From Streptomyces sp. 1-11 (GTDB taxonomy: Bacteria; Actinomycetota; Actinomycetes; Streptomycetales; Streptomycetaceae): a DNA stretch of 64,000 nucleotides. Numbering within the stretch: position 1 is the stretch's first letter; every line of letters starts with the position of its first letter. The stretch spans positions 372,001 to 436,000 of the forward strand of contig NZ_BJTV01000005.1 of NCBI RefSeq assembly GCF_007176755.1, given 5' to 3'. A program made the translations under genes and the position numbers. Shown here one piece after another: positions 25,159-37,647 of this stretch. Below the pieces are notes generated by a model, which saw nothing but the letters and a program-made list of their open reading frames with translations, ran no database searches and had not been told where the DNA came from.

Positions 25159-27734
25159 CCGTGCTGAAGACCTCGATGCGCAATTTCGTCGCCCACAAGG
25201 GCCGGATGGCGCTGTCCGCGATCGCGGTGCTGCTGTCGGTGGCCTTCGTCTGCGGGACGCTGGTGTTCACCGACACGATGAACACCACCTTCGACAAGCT
25301 GTTCCAGACCACCTCCTCGGACGTCCAGGTCAGCGCCAAGGGCTCCTCCGACACCGGCGAGACGACCTCCCGCACCGGCAAGCCGCCGGTCATGCCCGCC
25401 TCCGTGGTCGACGAGGTGCGCGGCGCCAAGGGCGTCGCCGAGGCCGAGGGGACGGTCTTCTCCACCTCGGTCACCGTCGTCGACCGCGGCCTGGACAAGC
25501 TCTCCCCGTCCAGCGGCGCCCCGACCATCGTCGGCAGCTGGAACGGCAACGACGCCCGCACCATGAAGATCACCTCCGGTGCGGCGCCCAAGGGCCCGGG
25601 CCAGGTCATGGTCGACGCGGACACCGCCGACAAGCACCACCTCGCCCTCGGCGACGAGATCGGCGTCATCACCGCCGTCGGCACGCACCACGCGCGCGTG
25701 TCCGGCATCGCCGCCTTCACCGTCACCAACCCCGGCGCGGCCATCTTCTACCTGGACACGAAGACCGCCCAGCAGACCCTGATCGGCCGGACCGGCGTCT
25801 ACACCAACGTCAACGTCACCGCGGCCAAGGGAGTCAGCGACGCGCAGCTCAAGCGCGACGTCACCGCCGCGCTCGGCCGGGGCTACAAGGTGCAGACCGC
25901 CAAGGAGGTCGCCGACGCCAACCAGAAGAGCGTCCAGAGCTTCCTGAACGTCATGAAGTACGCGATGCTCGGCTTCGCCGGGATCGCCTTCCTCGTCGGC
26001 ATCTTCCTGATCATCAACACCTTCTCCATGCTGGTCGCCCAGCGCACCCGCGAGATCGGCCTGATGCGCGCCATCGGCTCCTCGCGCGGCCAGGTCAACC
26101 GGTCGGTGCTCGTCGAGGCGCTGCTGCTCGGCGTGCTCGGGTCCGTGCTCGGTGTCGGCGCGGGCGTCGGCATCGCGGTCGGCCTGATGAAGCTGATGGG
26201 CCAGATCGGCATGCACCTGTCCACCGACGACCTGACCGTCGCCTGGACCACCCCTGCCCTCGGCCTGCTGCTCGGTGTCGTCGTCACCGTCCTGTCCGCC
26301 TACCTGCCCGCCCGGCGGGCCGGCAAGGTCTCCCCGATGGCCGCGCTGCGCGACGTGGGCGCTCCGGCCGACGCCAGGGCCGGGATCGTACGCGCCGTCA
26401 TCGGCCTGGTCCTGACCGGCGCCGGCGCCGCCAGCCTCTACGCGGCCGCCGGCGCCGACAAGGCCAAGAGCGGCTCCGGCTGGCTCGGCCTCGGCGTGGT
26501 GCTCACCCTGATCGGCTTCGTCGTCATCGGCCCGCTGCTGGCCGGCGGCCTGATCCGGGTCCTCGGCGCGGTCCTGCTGCGGATCTTCGGCCCGGTCGGC
26601 CGGATGGCCGAGCGCAACGCGCTGCGCAACCCGCGCCGCACCGGCGCCACCGGCGCCGCGCTGATGATCGGCCTGGCCCTGGTGGCCTGCCTGTCGGTGG
26701 TCGGCTCCTCCATGGTGGCCTCCGCCACCGACCAGCTCGACAAGACCGTCGGCACCGACTTCATCATCCAGAACGACAACGGGACCCCCGTCGTCCCGCA
26801 GGCCGTGCGGGCCATCAAGTCGACGCCGGGCCTGGCGCGGGTCACCGAGTACCGGCCGACCCTGGCCGACTTCACCACCCCCGACGGCAAGACGCTCAAG
26901 GACACCGACATCACCGCGGCCGACCCGACCTACGCGACGGACCTGCGCAAGGAGACCGTCGCCGGTGACCTCAAGGACGCCTACCTGCCCGACTCGATGT
27001 CGGTGCACGAGAAGTTCGCCAAGGCGCACGGCATCCACGTCGGCTCGAAGATCAAGGTCGCCTTCAAGGACGGCTCCGCCGCCCGCCTGACGGTCCGCGC
27101 CATCACCAGCAGCGACGACGTGATCGACCAGGGCGCCAAGTACACCTCCGTCGCCACGCTCGCCAAGTACGTGCCGGCCGACCGGATGCCGCTGGACCAG
27201 CTCGTCTTCGCCAGCGCCGAGGACGGCCGGCAGGACGCCGCCTACAAGGCGCTCCGTTCGGCCCTGCACGAGTACCCGCAGTACACCGTGCGCGACCAGA
27301 CCGACTACAAGCAGGCGCTGAAGGACCAGATCGGCCAGCTCCTCAACATGATCTACGGCCTGCTGGCGCTCGCGATCATCGTCGCCGTCCTCGGTGTGGT
27401 GAACACCCTGGCCCTGTCGGTGGTCGAGCGGACCCGGGAGATCGGCCTGATGCGGGCCATCGGGCTCTCCCGCCGGCAGCTGCGCCGCATGATCCGCCTG
27501 GAGTCCGTGGTGATCGCGGTCTTCGGCGCCCTGCTCGGCCTCGGCCTGGGCATGGGCTGGGGCGCGACCGCGCAGAAGCTGCTGGCCCTGGAGGGCCTGA
27601 AGGTCCTGGAGATCCCCTGGCCGACCATCGTCACGGTCTTCGTCGCCTCGGCCTTCGTGGGCCTGTTCGCCGCCCTGATCCCGGCGTTCCGGGCGGGCCG
27701 GATGAACGTCCTGAACGCGATCGCGACCGAGTAG
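25155..27734 (+). CDS. FtsX/MacB-like ABC exporter permease (first copy)
   Basis: 859 residues. Layout: one N-terminal helix (about 18-40), a large extracytoplasmic domain, three helices with FtsX sequence (QRTREIGLMRAIGSSRGQVNRSVL), a further helix pair, a second extracytoplasmic domain of about 220 residues, and three C-terminal helices with the repeated motif VVERTREIGLMRAIGLSRRQ. This is the eight-to-ten-helix actinobacterial form with two FtsX modules in one chain. It is coupled to the ATPase gene. The paralogue at 53674-56202 has the same plan. Confidence 0.93.
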   Translation: MTVLKTSMRNFVAHKGRMALSAIAVLLSVAFVCGTLVFTDTMNTTFDKLFQTTSSDVQVSAKGSSDTGETTSRTGKPPVMPASVVDEVRGAKGVAEAEGTVFSTSVTVVDRGLDKLSPSSGAPTIVGSWNGNDARTMKITSGAAPKGPGQVMVDADTADKHHLALGDEIGVITAVGTHHARVSGIAAFTVTNPGAAIFYLDTKTAQQTLIGRTGVYTNVNVTAAKGVSDAQLKRDVTAALGRGYKVQTAKEVADANQKSVQSFLNVMKYAMLGFAGIAFLVGIFLIINTFSMLVAQRTREIGLMRAIGSSRGQVNRSVLVEALLLGVLGSVLGVGAGVGIAVGLMKLMGQIGMHLSTDDLTVAWTTPALGLLLGVVVTVLSAYLPARRAGKVSPMAALRDVGAPADARAGIVRAVIGLVLTGAGAASLYAAAGADKAKSGSGWLGLGVVLTLIGFVVIGPLLAGGLIRVLGAVLLRIFGPVGRMAERNALRNPRRTGATGAALMIGLALVACLSVVGSSMVASATDQLDKTVGTDFIIQNDNGTPVVPQAVRAIKSTPGLARVTEYRPTLADFTTPDGKTLKDTDITAADPTYATDLRKETVAGDLKDAYLPDSMSVHEKFAKAHGIHVGSKIKVAFKDGSAARLTVRAITSSDDVIDQGAKYTSVATLAKYVPADRMPLDQLVFASAEDGRQDAAYKALRSALHEYPQYTVRDQTDYKQALKDQIGQLLNMIYGLLALAIIVAVLGVVNTLALSVVERTREIGLMRAIGLSRRQLRRMIRLESVVIAVFGALLGLGLGMGWGATAQKLLALEGLKVLEIPWPTIVTVFVASAFVGLFAALIPAFRAGRMNVLNAIATE

Positions 27735-27767
27735 CCGCCCCGGACGGGGGAGACGGGGCACGGGGGA

Positions 27768-27809
27768 GCCCGGCGCCGAGAAGTCACGGGGGACTTCTCG
27801 GCGCCGGGC
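27768..27809 (+). terminator. Perfect 18-bp stem after the first ABC operon
   Basis: GCCCGGCGCCGAGAAGTC pairs without mismatch with GACTTCTCGGCGCCGGGC around a 6-base loop, 33 bases after the permease stop and about 150 bases before mfd. Confidence 0.9.
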
Positions 27810-27957
27810 GCCGTCCTGCCGCGCCGCGTCCCCGGACCGGGCCGGCGTGTTCACTCCGCCGGGTGACGAGGACGCGGGCGACGTACCCTGGGAACCCCCG
27901 GCCCGCCCCGCGTGTCGGGTCATTCGCGTTGCCCATACCCGGACGGAAAGCCTCTCC

Positions 27958-31515
<3,558 letters not shown>

Positions 31516-31543
31516 CCGCGCGGCCGCGGGGCGGTGAGCGGTC

Positions 31544-31788
31544 GGCCTCCCGCCTCGCGGCCGGGCTCCTGTCCTGCGGCGGGTCTCTCGCTCCGGGGCG
31601 GGGCTCCTGTCCCGCGGCCGGTCTCCCGCCCTGCGGCGGGTCTCCCGTTCCGGGGCCGGTCTTTCGTCCCGCGGCCGGTCTCCCGTTCCGGGGCCGGTCT
31701 TTCGTCCCGCGGCCGGTCTCCCGTCCCGCGGCCGGTCTCCCGTCCCGCGGGCGGTCTCCTGCCCCGCGACCGGTCTCCCGTTGGGGCC
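31544..31788. repeat. 19-bp minisatellite, 12 full copies plus one partial
   Basis: The gap of 447 bp after mfd holds an uninterrupted tandem array with a strict 19-bp period. The consensus is GGTCTCCCGTCCCGCGGCC, with variants such as GGTCTTTCGTCCCGCGGCC and GGTCTCCCGTTCCGGGGCC. Copies start at 31544, 31563, 31582, 31601, 31620, 31639, 31658, 31677, 31696, 31715, 31734 and 31753; a shortened copy follows at 31772. Copies 6-7 and 8-9 form a duplicated 38-bp pair. A period of 19 does not keep a reading frame, so it is unlikely to be coding. Confidence 0.95.
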
Positions 31789-31962
31789 GGGCTCGTGGAC
31801 GGCGGCCGGTGACGTCTCGCCGAATCGCGCGAACATAGTCCCTATTACGGCGGTCGCGCCCCTTTGGGTCCCATCTGCTCTGCGCCGAACGCCCGTTACG
31901 GTGGACGCGGACACGATCCGCCCGCAGATCAGGGCGGACAGGGCGAGCAAGGGGGACGCACC

Positions 31963-32685
31963 GTGACGCGTCTGAGGGGCGGGGCGGCCATCGCCGCGGC
32001 GGTCGTCGTGGCGGTCTCCGTGGCCGGCTGCAAGAGCGACGAGATCGGCGGGGCCTCCGGGCCGCAGGAGAAGGGGCGCGGGGGAGCGGCCCTGGCCGCC
32101 GCGGACTCGCTGACTGTCAAGGGCCGCGCCCCCAAGACCGGCTACTCCCGTGAGCGGTTCGGCTCCGCCTGGGCCGACACCGACTCCAACTCCTGCGACA
32201 CGCGCGACGACATCCTCAAGCGCGACCTGGAGAAGGTGCGGTTCACCGACGGCGACTGCAAGGTCTCCTACGGGCTGCTGGCGCCCGACCCCTACTCGGG
32301 CAAGGACATCACCTACCAGCGCGGCCGCAGCCAGGTCGACATCGACCACCTCGTCGCCCTCTCGGACGCCTGGCAGAAGGGCGCCAAGTACTGGGAGCCC
32401 GGCAAGCGCATAGCCCTCGCCAACGACCCCCTCAACCTCCTCGCGGTCGACGCGAGCACCAACCGCGGCAAGGGCGACGGCGACACGGCCACCTGGCTGC
32501 CGCCCGACAAGGGCTACCGCTGCACGTACGTCGCCGCCCAGGTGGCGGTGAAGAAGAAGTACGGCCTGTGGGTCACCGCCGCAGAGAAGAGCGCGATGAA
32601 GAAGGTGCTCGCCACCTGCCCCGACCAGAAGCTCCCCACGGGCGGCAACCCCACGAACGCCCCGGAGCGCTTCAAGGCCCGCTGA
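31963..32685 (+). CDS. Lipoprotein HNH-family nuclease (DUF1524-type)
   Basis: 240 residues from the GTG at 31963. A lipobox (VSVAGC, lipidated C23) marks it as a membrane-anchored, cell-surface protein. The nuclease core has Q125-VDIDHLVALSDAW with D128-H129, then RIALANDPLNLLAVD and N167-RGKGD, the pattern of secreted HNH/DUF1524 nucleases of actinomycetes. It probably degrades external DNA for nutrition or defence. The minisatellite lies just upstream; the promoter is probably in the final 170 bp before the start. Confidence 0.88.
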   Translation: MTRLRGGAAIAAAVVVAVSVAGCKSDEIGGASGPQEKGRGGAALAAADSLTVKGRAPKTGYSRERFGSAWADTDSNSCDTRDDILKRDLEKVRFTDGDCKVSYGLLAPDPYSGKDITYQRGRSQVDIDHLVALSDAWQKGAKYWEPGKRIALANDPLNLLAVDASTNRGKGDGDTATWLPPDKGYRCTYVAAQVAVKKKYGLWVTAAEKSAMKKVLATCPDQKLPTGGNPTNAPERFKAR

Positions 32686-32735
32686 GCGGCAAAACCGGTT
32701 CCCCGGGGCGGTCCGCACCGCCTACGGTGACCGGC

Positions 32736-33479
32736 ATGGACGTGAAGGTGACCAGCCTCGCCGAGCGGCCCGACCGGCTCGCGGCGGTGCTCGCGATGGC
32801 CGACACCTGGCCCGAGTTCGTGACCAACGACCCCGTGGGCAACGCCCACTACGGCCGCATCCCCACCGAGCTGCCCGAGTACGCGCTGTTCGCCCAGGAC
32901 GCGCGCGGCGAGGTCGTCGCCCACGCCTACAGCGTCCCCTTCCGCCTCGACGCCGAGGGCCGCGGGACCCTGCCCGCCCGGGGCTGGGACCAGCTCCTGC
33001 TGTGGGCCTTCGCCGACCTGCGCCGCGGCACCCGCCCCGACACGGTCGGCGCGATCTCCGTCGTCGTCGCCCCGCACGCCCAGGGCCACGGTCTGTCCGC
33101 CGTCATGCTCTCGGCGATGCGGGACAACGCCCGCGCCCGGGGCTTCCGCGAGGTCGTCGCTCCGGTGCGGCCCAGCGCCAAGCACCGCGAACCGCGCACG
33201 CCGATCGCCGAGTACGCCCACCGGGTCCGCCCGGACGGCCTGCCGGAGGACCCGTGGCTGCGCGTGCACGCACGCGCCGGCGCCGCCGTGGACCGCGTCG
33301 CCACGGCCTCCATGACCGTCGGCGCCTCCCTGGAGGAGTGGCGCCGCTGGACCGGACTGCCCTTCGACACCCGGGGGGACGTGGAGGTGCCCGGCGCGCT
33401 GGTCCCGGTCCACTGCGAACCGGAGCACGGCTACGCCGTCTACGTCGAGCCCAACGTCTGGATGCGGCACCCGCTGTGA
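32736..33479 (+). CDS. GNAT-like acetyltransferase
   Basis: 247 residues from the ATG at 32736. The central sequence VGAISVVVAPHAQGHGLSAVMLSAMRDNARARGF is the acetyl-CoA-binding strand, loop (Q-G-H-G-L-S in place of Q-G-x-G-L/I-G) and helix of the GNAT fold. The C-terminal half (HARAGAAVDRVATASMTVG, WTGLPFDTRGDVEVPGALVPV) is conserved among actinobacterial homologues. Substrate unknown. It starts 50 bp after the nuclease gene, so both could be cotranscribed. Confidence 0.75.
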   Translation: MDVKVTSLAERPDRLAAVLAMADTWPEFVTNDPVGNAHYGRIPTELPEYALFAQDARGEVVAHAYSVPFRLDAEGRGTLPARGWDQLLLWAFADLRRGTRPDTVGAISVVVAPHAQGHGLSAVMLSAMRDNARARGFREVVAPVRPSAKHREPRTPIAEYAHRVRPDGLPEDPWLRVHARAGAAVDRVATASMTVGASLEEWRRWTGLPFDTRGDVEVPGALVPVHCEPEHGYAVYVEPNVWMRHPL

Positions 33480-33503
33480 CCCGGCGCCGGGCCCGGCCCG
33501 GAC

Positions 33504-34256
33504 TCAGCCGCCCAGGGCGTCCAGGTCGATGATCTTCCCGGCGGGCTTGCGGGCCGGCACCGGCTTGTCGTAGTCGCCGAAGGACAGGCGCACCGGCTCC
33601 TTGGCGCCGGGCGCGCTGTCGACCCGCAGCAGGTACGGCTTGCCCTCGGTCGCCACGTAGAGCGTGTAGCGGTCCTTGCCGTCCTTCTCGTGCAGCACGA
33701 TCGCCGGGGTGCCGTCGACGGTGGTGGTCCCGCCGCGGGTGGCGTCCGAGCTGACGTCACCCGCGCCCGCCAGCACGGAGTTCAGGTCGCAGAAGCCGGC
33801 GATGTCCTTGGCGTCCTGCCCCTTCACCGCCATCTTGGTCCACTTCCCGGCCAGCATGTTCACCGCCGCGTCCGTGTCGGCCTTGGACTCGCCCTCGCTC
33901 TGGGCGCGCAGGAACGCCTCGTCGTACTTCATGTAGACGGTGCTGCCGGTCTTGATCAGGTCGGCCTTGCCCTGGCCGCCCATGCTCATCGTCCCGGCGC
34001 ACTCGCCCTTCTTGTCCAGGGCCATGTCGAGCCCGATCGTGCCCTTGCTCTCGTCGTCGGCGACCTCGCCCTTCATCCGCAGCGACGCGGCCCCGGTGGT
34101 CGCCTTCAGGGCGCGGTCGGCGATCTGGCCGCCGCTCAGCCCGGCGAACGGCCCCTTCGGCTTGCTGTCCGCCTTGTCCTGCCCCGGCAGACAGCCGGTG
34201 ATTCCCGCGGTGGCCGCGGTGATGAGGCAGATGGCGGCAAGTGCGGTTCGGCGCAT
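33504..34256 (-). CDS. Lipoprotein of LppX/LprG-like type
   Basis: 250 residues from the ATG at 34256 after AAGGAAC. Signal peptide with lipobox ITGC (C22). The mature part has the alternating strands of a half-barrel lipid-binding fold (AASLRMKGEVADD, GSTVYMKYDEAFL, KWTKMAV, DGTPAIVLHEKDGKDRYTLYVA, YLLRVDS). Such proteins carry lipids or act in envelope stress sensing. It converges with the GNAT gene and is followed upstream by a gap with a short tandem repeat. Confidence 0.82.
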   Translation of the reverse strand: MRRTALAAICLITAATAGITGCLPGQDKADSKPKGPFAGLSGGQIADRALKATTGAASLRMKGEVADDESKGTIGLDMALDKKGECAGTMSMGGQGKADLIKTGSTVYMKYDEAFLRAQSEGESKADTDAAVNMLAGKWTKMAVKGQDAKDIAGFCDLNSVLAGAGDVSSDATRGGTTTVDGTPAIVLHEKDGKDRYTLYVATEGKPYLLRVDSAPGAKEPVRLSFGDYDKPVPARKPAGKIIDLDALGG

Positions 34257-34320
34257 GACAGTTCCTTGCTGGGAGAAGTGGAGTGGAGCGGGTGGTGGTG
34301 ACGAGTGGCACGGAGCGCGT

Positions 34321-34376
34321 GTGGTGCGTGCGTGATGCGGTGCTTGCGTGATGTGGTGCGTGCGTGATGCGGTGCG
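34321..34376. repeat. 16-bp tandem repeat, 3.5 copies
   Basis: Units of the form G(T/C)GGTGC(G/T)TGCGTGAT start at 34321, 34337 and 34353, with a partial copy from 34369. They lie in the 244-bp gap between two secreted-protein genes reading left; no gene is visible in the gap. Confidence 0.75.
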
Positions 34377-34500
34377 CCGGCGTGGCACCGGCGCGGTGAG
34401 GCGACGGTGCGGTGCAGCGACGGCGCGCCCGGTGGTGCGGGCCGGTGCCGGTCCACGTCCCGGTCCCGGCCCTGTGCGGCGGCGGCGGTGAACGGGACGG

Positions 34501-35202
34501 TCAGGCCGTCTTCTTCCAGTTCCCGCAGCCGGTGGTCTTGAAATAGGCGTCGCCGGCGGCGATGGTGACGACGGCCGTGCCCTTCACGTTGTTGTTGGCG
34601 ATGATCGAGTCGAGCCCGTGCTCGGCGTCCTTGGCGCGCTCCCAGTAGCAGGAGCCGTCGCTGTTGCCGGCCGACCGGTAGGTGCCGGGCGCGATGTCGG
34701 CGCCGACCTTGAACATGCCGCCGTCGCCGTCCATGGAGGAGGCGGGCGAGCCCTTCGCCTTCCCGGCGACGGCCTCCCAGTCGGCGCAGCCGTTCGACTT
34801 GAACAGCTTGTCGCCGGCCTTGACGGTGACGTAACTCGTGCCCGAGACGTTGTCGTTGGCCAGGATGGAGTCCATCTCGCCCGAGGCGTCCTTGGCCCGC
34901 TCCCAGTAGCACGTGCCGTCGGTGTTGCCGGTCGTGCGGTAGGTGCCGGGTTTGATGTCGGAGCCGACCCGGAACTCGCCGTCGCCCTCGAAGGCGGCCT
35001 TCCTCTTCGCACCGGCCTTGCCGCCGGAGTCCTTACCGGCGCCCGAGTCCCGCTCGGCGCCGGGCCGGTGCGCGGTGGACGCCGAGGCGTCCTTGCCGCT
35101 GCCGGAACCGCCGTTCTTGCTGTCGTCGGCGTTGGCGGACACGGCGGCGATGACGGCGACCCCTACGACCGCGCCCAGCGCGATCTTGCCCTTCATGCCC
35201 AT
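34501..35202 (-). CDS. Secreted protein with two copies of a PGTY/CYWERAKD domain
   Basis: 233 residues from the ATG at 35202, placed after GGGGAGGGG. An N-terminal hydrophobic helix (about 5-25) may be a signal peptide or anchor, followed by a Ser/Gly/Lys-rich linker. Residues 73-143 and 158-230 are clear repeats sharing VG-D-I-PGTYR, GNTDGTCYWERAKDA / GNSDGSCYWERAKDA, and a terminal GC-x-W. Each copy has two cysteines (C98/C139, C185/C226), probably one disulfide per domain. The function is unknown; similar domains are common in secreted Streptomyces proteins. Confidence 0.82.
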   Translation of the reverse strand: MGMKGKIALGAVVGVAVIAAVSANADDSKNGGSGSGKDASASTAHRPGAERDSGAGKDSGGKAGAKRKAAFEGDGEFRVGSDIKPGTYRTTGNTDGTCYWERAKDASGEMDSILANDNVSGTSYVTVKAGDKLFKSNGCADWEAVAGKAKGSPASSMDGDGGMFKVGADIAPGTYRSAGNSDGSCYWERAKDAEHGLDSIIANNNVKGTAVVTIAAGDAYFKTTGCGNWKKTA

Positions 35203-35277
35203 GGCGGAACCCCTCCCCGGTACGGCGACCGCCCCCTCCGGCTGGCCGCTCGTTCGCTGGGTCAATAAGACCAGAGC

Positions 35278-35305
35278 CTGTGAACCGAGTCAACACGGTT
35301 CACAG
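35278..35305. promoter_or_regulatory. Perfect 10-bp inverted repeat, operator candidate
   Basis: CTGTGAACCG and CGGTTCACAG flank an 8-base spacer in the divergent gap between the duplicated-domain protein (start 35202) and the HTH-methylase (start 35392). Position and symmetry suit a dimeric regulator acting on one or both genes; the HTH domain of the methylase itself is a candidate. Confidence 0.6.
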
Positions 35306-35391
35306 ATGGAGAGTGATACACGTCCGTGAATGCGGTCGCCCCGTGTACGTCGGTATGCTCGGCGCACAACGGAACGAGGGGAGCGGGGCCG

Positions 35392-37500
35392 GTGCAGGAC
35401 AACGCGACAGAGGTGACCGCCGCCGGTATCGCGCGGCTCGCCGGAGTGGGCCGCGCCGCCGTCAGCAACTGGCGCCGCCGCCACGCCGACTTCCCCAAAC
35501 CGGTCGGCGGCACCGAGACCAGCCCGTCCTTCGCGCTCGCCGAGGTGGAGGCCTGGCTGCGCGAGCAGGGCAAGCTCGCCGAGGTCCCGCTGCGCGAACG
35601 CGTCTGGCAGCAGCTCGCCGGGCACCCCGAGGGGCCGGTCACCGCGCTGGTGCACGCGGGCTGCGTGCTGCTGCTCATCCACGAGAGGCCCACCGCCTGG
35701 CTGGACGTGAGCGCCGGTTCCGACGAGCGGCTGGCCGCGATGCTGCCGGGCGCGCTGGAGCGGGTGCTGGGTGTGAACACACCGCTTCCCGTGAACACCG
35801 GCGACCCCGTGAACACCGGCGGCCCCGCTCACAGTGCGCCCTCCGCCCACACTCCCGACATCCCAGCCCACACCCCCGCGCTGCGCACCCCGACCGGCCC
35901 GCAGCTCCTGCCGTCCGCCCCCTTCCTTCGCGGTGCCGCCGAACTGGCCGCCGGGACGGGCACGCGGCAGACCTTCGAGTTCCTGCTGGGCCGGCACCTG
36001 GACGCCAACCCGCGCCAGTACACGCTCACCCCGGCCGGACTGGCCCGGCTGATGGCCGACCTCGCCGGCCCCGCCCGCACCGTCCTCGATCCGGCCTGCG
36101 GCACCGGCGCCCTGCTGTGCGCCGCGGGCGACCGCGCCGGCCAGGAGCTGTACGCCCAGGACGGCGCCCCCGGCCTCGCCGCCCTCACCGCGCTGCGCCT
36201 GAGGCTGCGGTCCCGCGCCACCGTGCACGCCGCCGCCGGCGACACCCTGCGCGCCGACGCCCACCCCGAGCTGCGCGCCGACGCCGTGCTGTGCCACCCG
36301 CCGTTCAACGAGCGCAACTGGGGCCACGACGAACTCGCCTACGACGCCCGCTGGGAGTACGGCTTCCCGGCGCGCACCGAGTCCGAGCTGGCCTGGGTGC
36401 AGCACGCGCTGGCCCGGCTGGCCGACGGCGGCACCGCCGTGCTGCTCATGCCCCCGGCCGCCGCCTCCCGGCGCTCCGGGCGCCGGATCCGCGCCGACCT
36501 GCTGCGCCGGGGCGCGCTGCGCGCCGTCGTCGCGCTGCCGGTCGGGGCGGCGCCGCCGTACAACATTCCGCTGCACGTGTGGGTGCTGCGCAGGCCCGAC
36601 CGGACGCCCGCCGCGCCCGAGGTGCTGCTCGCCGACACCGGGCGGTTCGCCGGCGGGGCGCGCGGCGGCCCGGACTGGCAGGCGGTGCGGGAGGCCGTGC
36701 TCGACGCCTGGCACGCATTCGAACGCGCCGGGCGGCTGGCGGAGCGGCCGGGGCTCGCCCGGTCCGTGCCGGTCATCGAACTCCTCGACGACGACGTGGA
36801 CCTGGCCCCCGCCCGCCATCTGCCGCCCGCGGCGGCCGCCGACGGCGCCGAGCAGCTCACGGCGGTGCGCGAGCGCCTCGGCGAGACCCTGCGGCTGACC
36901 GCCGACCTCACCCCGCCCCCGGTCGACCCGGCGCCGCCGGCGCGCTGGCCGCTCACCACCGTCGGCGAACTCGCGCGCGGAGGCACGCTGGTGCTGCGCA
37001 CCGGCGGGACCGGCGGCCGCGCGCGCGTGCCCGTCCTCACCGACCACGACGTGCTCGCCGGAACGGCGCCCTCCGGAACGCTGCCGGAGAGCGACGAGGA
37101 AGCCGTGCTGACGGAACCGGGCGACGTCGTCGTGCCGGTGCTCGGCGGCGGCTCGGTGGCCCGGGTGATCGACGAGGCGACGCGGGGCGCCGCGCTGGGC
37201 CGCAACCTGGTGCTGCTGCGGCCCGATCCGGCGGCGCTCGACCCGTGGTTCCTCGCCGGCTTCCTGCGTGGCACTGCCAACCACCGCCAGGCCAGCAGCT
37301 ACGCCTCCACGGCCACCCGACTGGACGTGCGCCGCCTGCAGCTTCCCCGGCTCCCGTTCGGCGAACAGCGGCGCTACGGCGAGCGGTTCCGCGCCCTCGA
37401 CGAGTTCGAGCGGGCCGTGCGGCACGCGAGCCGGCTCGGGGAGCAGCTGGTGCGCGGGATGTACGACGGGCTCACGGACGGCACCGTCGCGCCGGATTGA
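35392..37500 (+). CDS. HTH-containing N6-methylase-like protein with HPPF catalytic motif and HsdS-like tail
   Basis: 702 residues from GTG after GAGGGGAG. Residues 10-60 are a winged HTH (AAGIARLAGVGRAAVSNWRRR). The middle is a type I (HsdM-like) methylase: motif I VLDPACGTGALLCAA (D233) and motif IV CHPPFNE, where His302 replaces the usual Asn/Asp of [ND]PPF. The C-terminal 200 residues (WPLTTVGELARGG, later SSYASTATRLDVRRLQLP) resemble an HsdS recognition domain. No restriction subunit adjoins. The altered motif suggests it may bind DNA and SAM without normal methylation. It leads a cluster with a membrane protein and a kinase. Confidence 0.8.
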   Translation: MQDNATEVTAAGIARLAGVGRAAVSNWRRRHADFPKPVGGTETSPSFALAEVEAWLREQGKLAEVPLRERVWQQLAGHPEGPVTALVHAGCVLLLIHERPTAWLDVSAGSDERLAAMLPGALERVLGVNTPLPVNTGDPVNTGGPAHSAPSAHTPDIPAHTPALRTPTGPQLLPSAPFLRGAAELAAGTGTRQTFEFLLGRHLDANPRQYTLTPAGLARLMADLAGPARTVLDPACGTGALLCAAGDRAGQELYAQDGAPGLAALTALRLRLRSRATVHAAAGDTLRADAHPELRADAVLCHPPFNERNWGHDELAYDARWEYGFPARTESELAWVQHALARLADGGTAVLLMPPAAASRRSGRRIRADLLRRGALRAVVALPVGAAPPYNIPLHVWVLRRPDRTPAAPEVLLADTGRFAGGARGGPDWQAVREAVLDAWHAFERAGRLAERPGLARSVPVIELLDDDVDLAPARHLPPAAAADGAEQLTAVRERLGETLRLTADLTPPPVDPAPPARWPLTTVGELARGGTLVLRTGGTGGRARVPVLTDHDVLAGTAPSGTLPESDEEAVLTEPGDVVVPVLGGGSVARVIDEATRGAALGRNLVLLRPDPAALDPWFLAGFLRGTANHRQASSYASTATRLDVRRLQLPRLPFGEQRRYGERFRALDEFERAVRHASRLGEQLVRGMYDGLTDGTVAPD

Positions 37501-37647
37501 CGGTGTGGCCGGACAACGGTTCGGTACAACCCGGACCGCTTGTCCGTGCCTGGCCATATGCTCGAAGTGACCATCGCACGAGTGGTGTCAGCCCGGCGGA
37601 GCACACCGGGCGGACAGGCACGCCCATTTCAGGCATCAGGAGCAGCC

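Noticed and set aside
31544..31788. CRISPR array
   Set aside because: Repeats are contiguous with no spacers and only 19 bp long; no cas genes are nearby.
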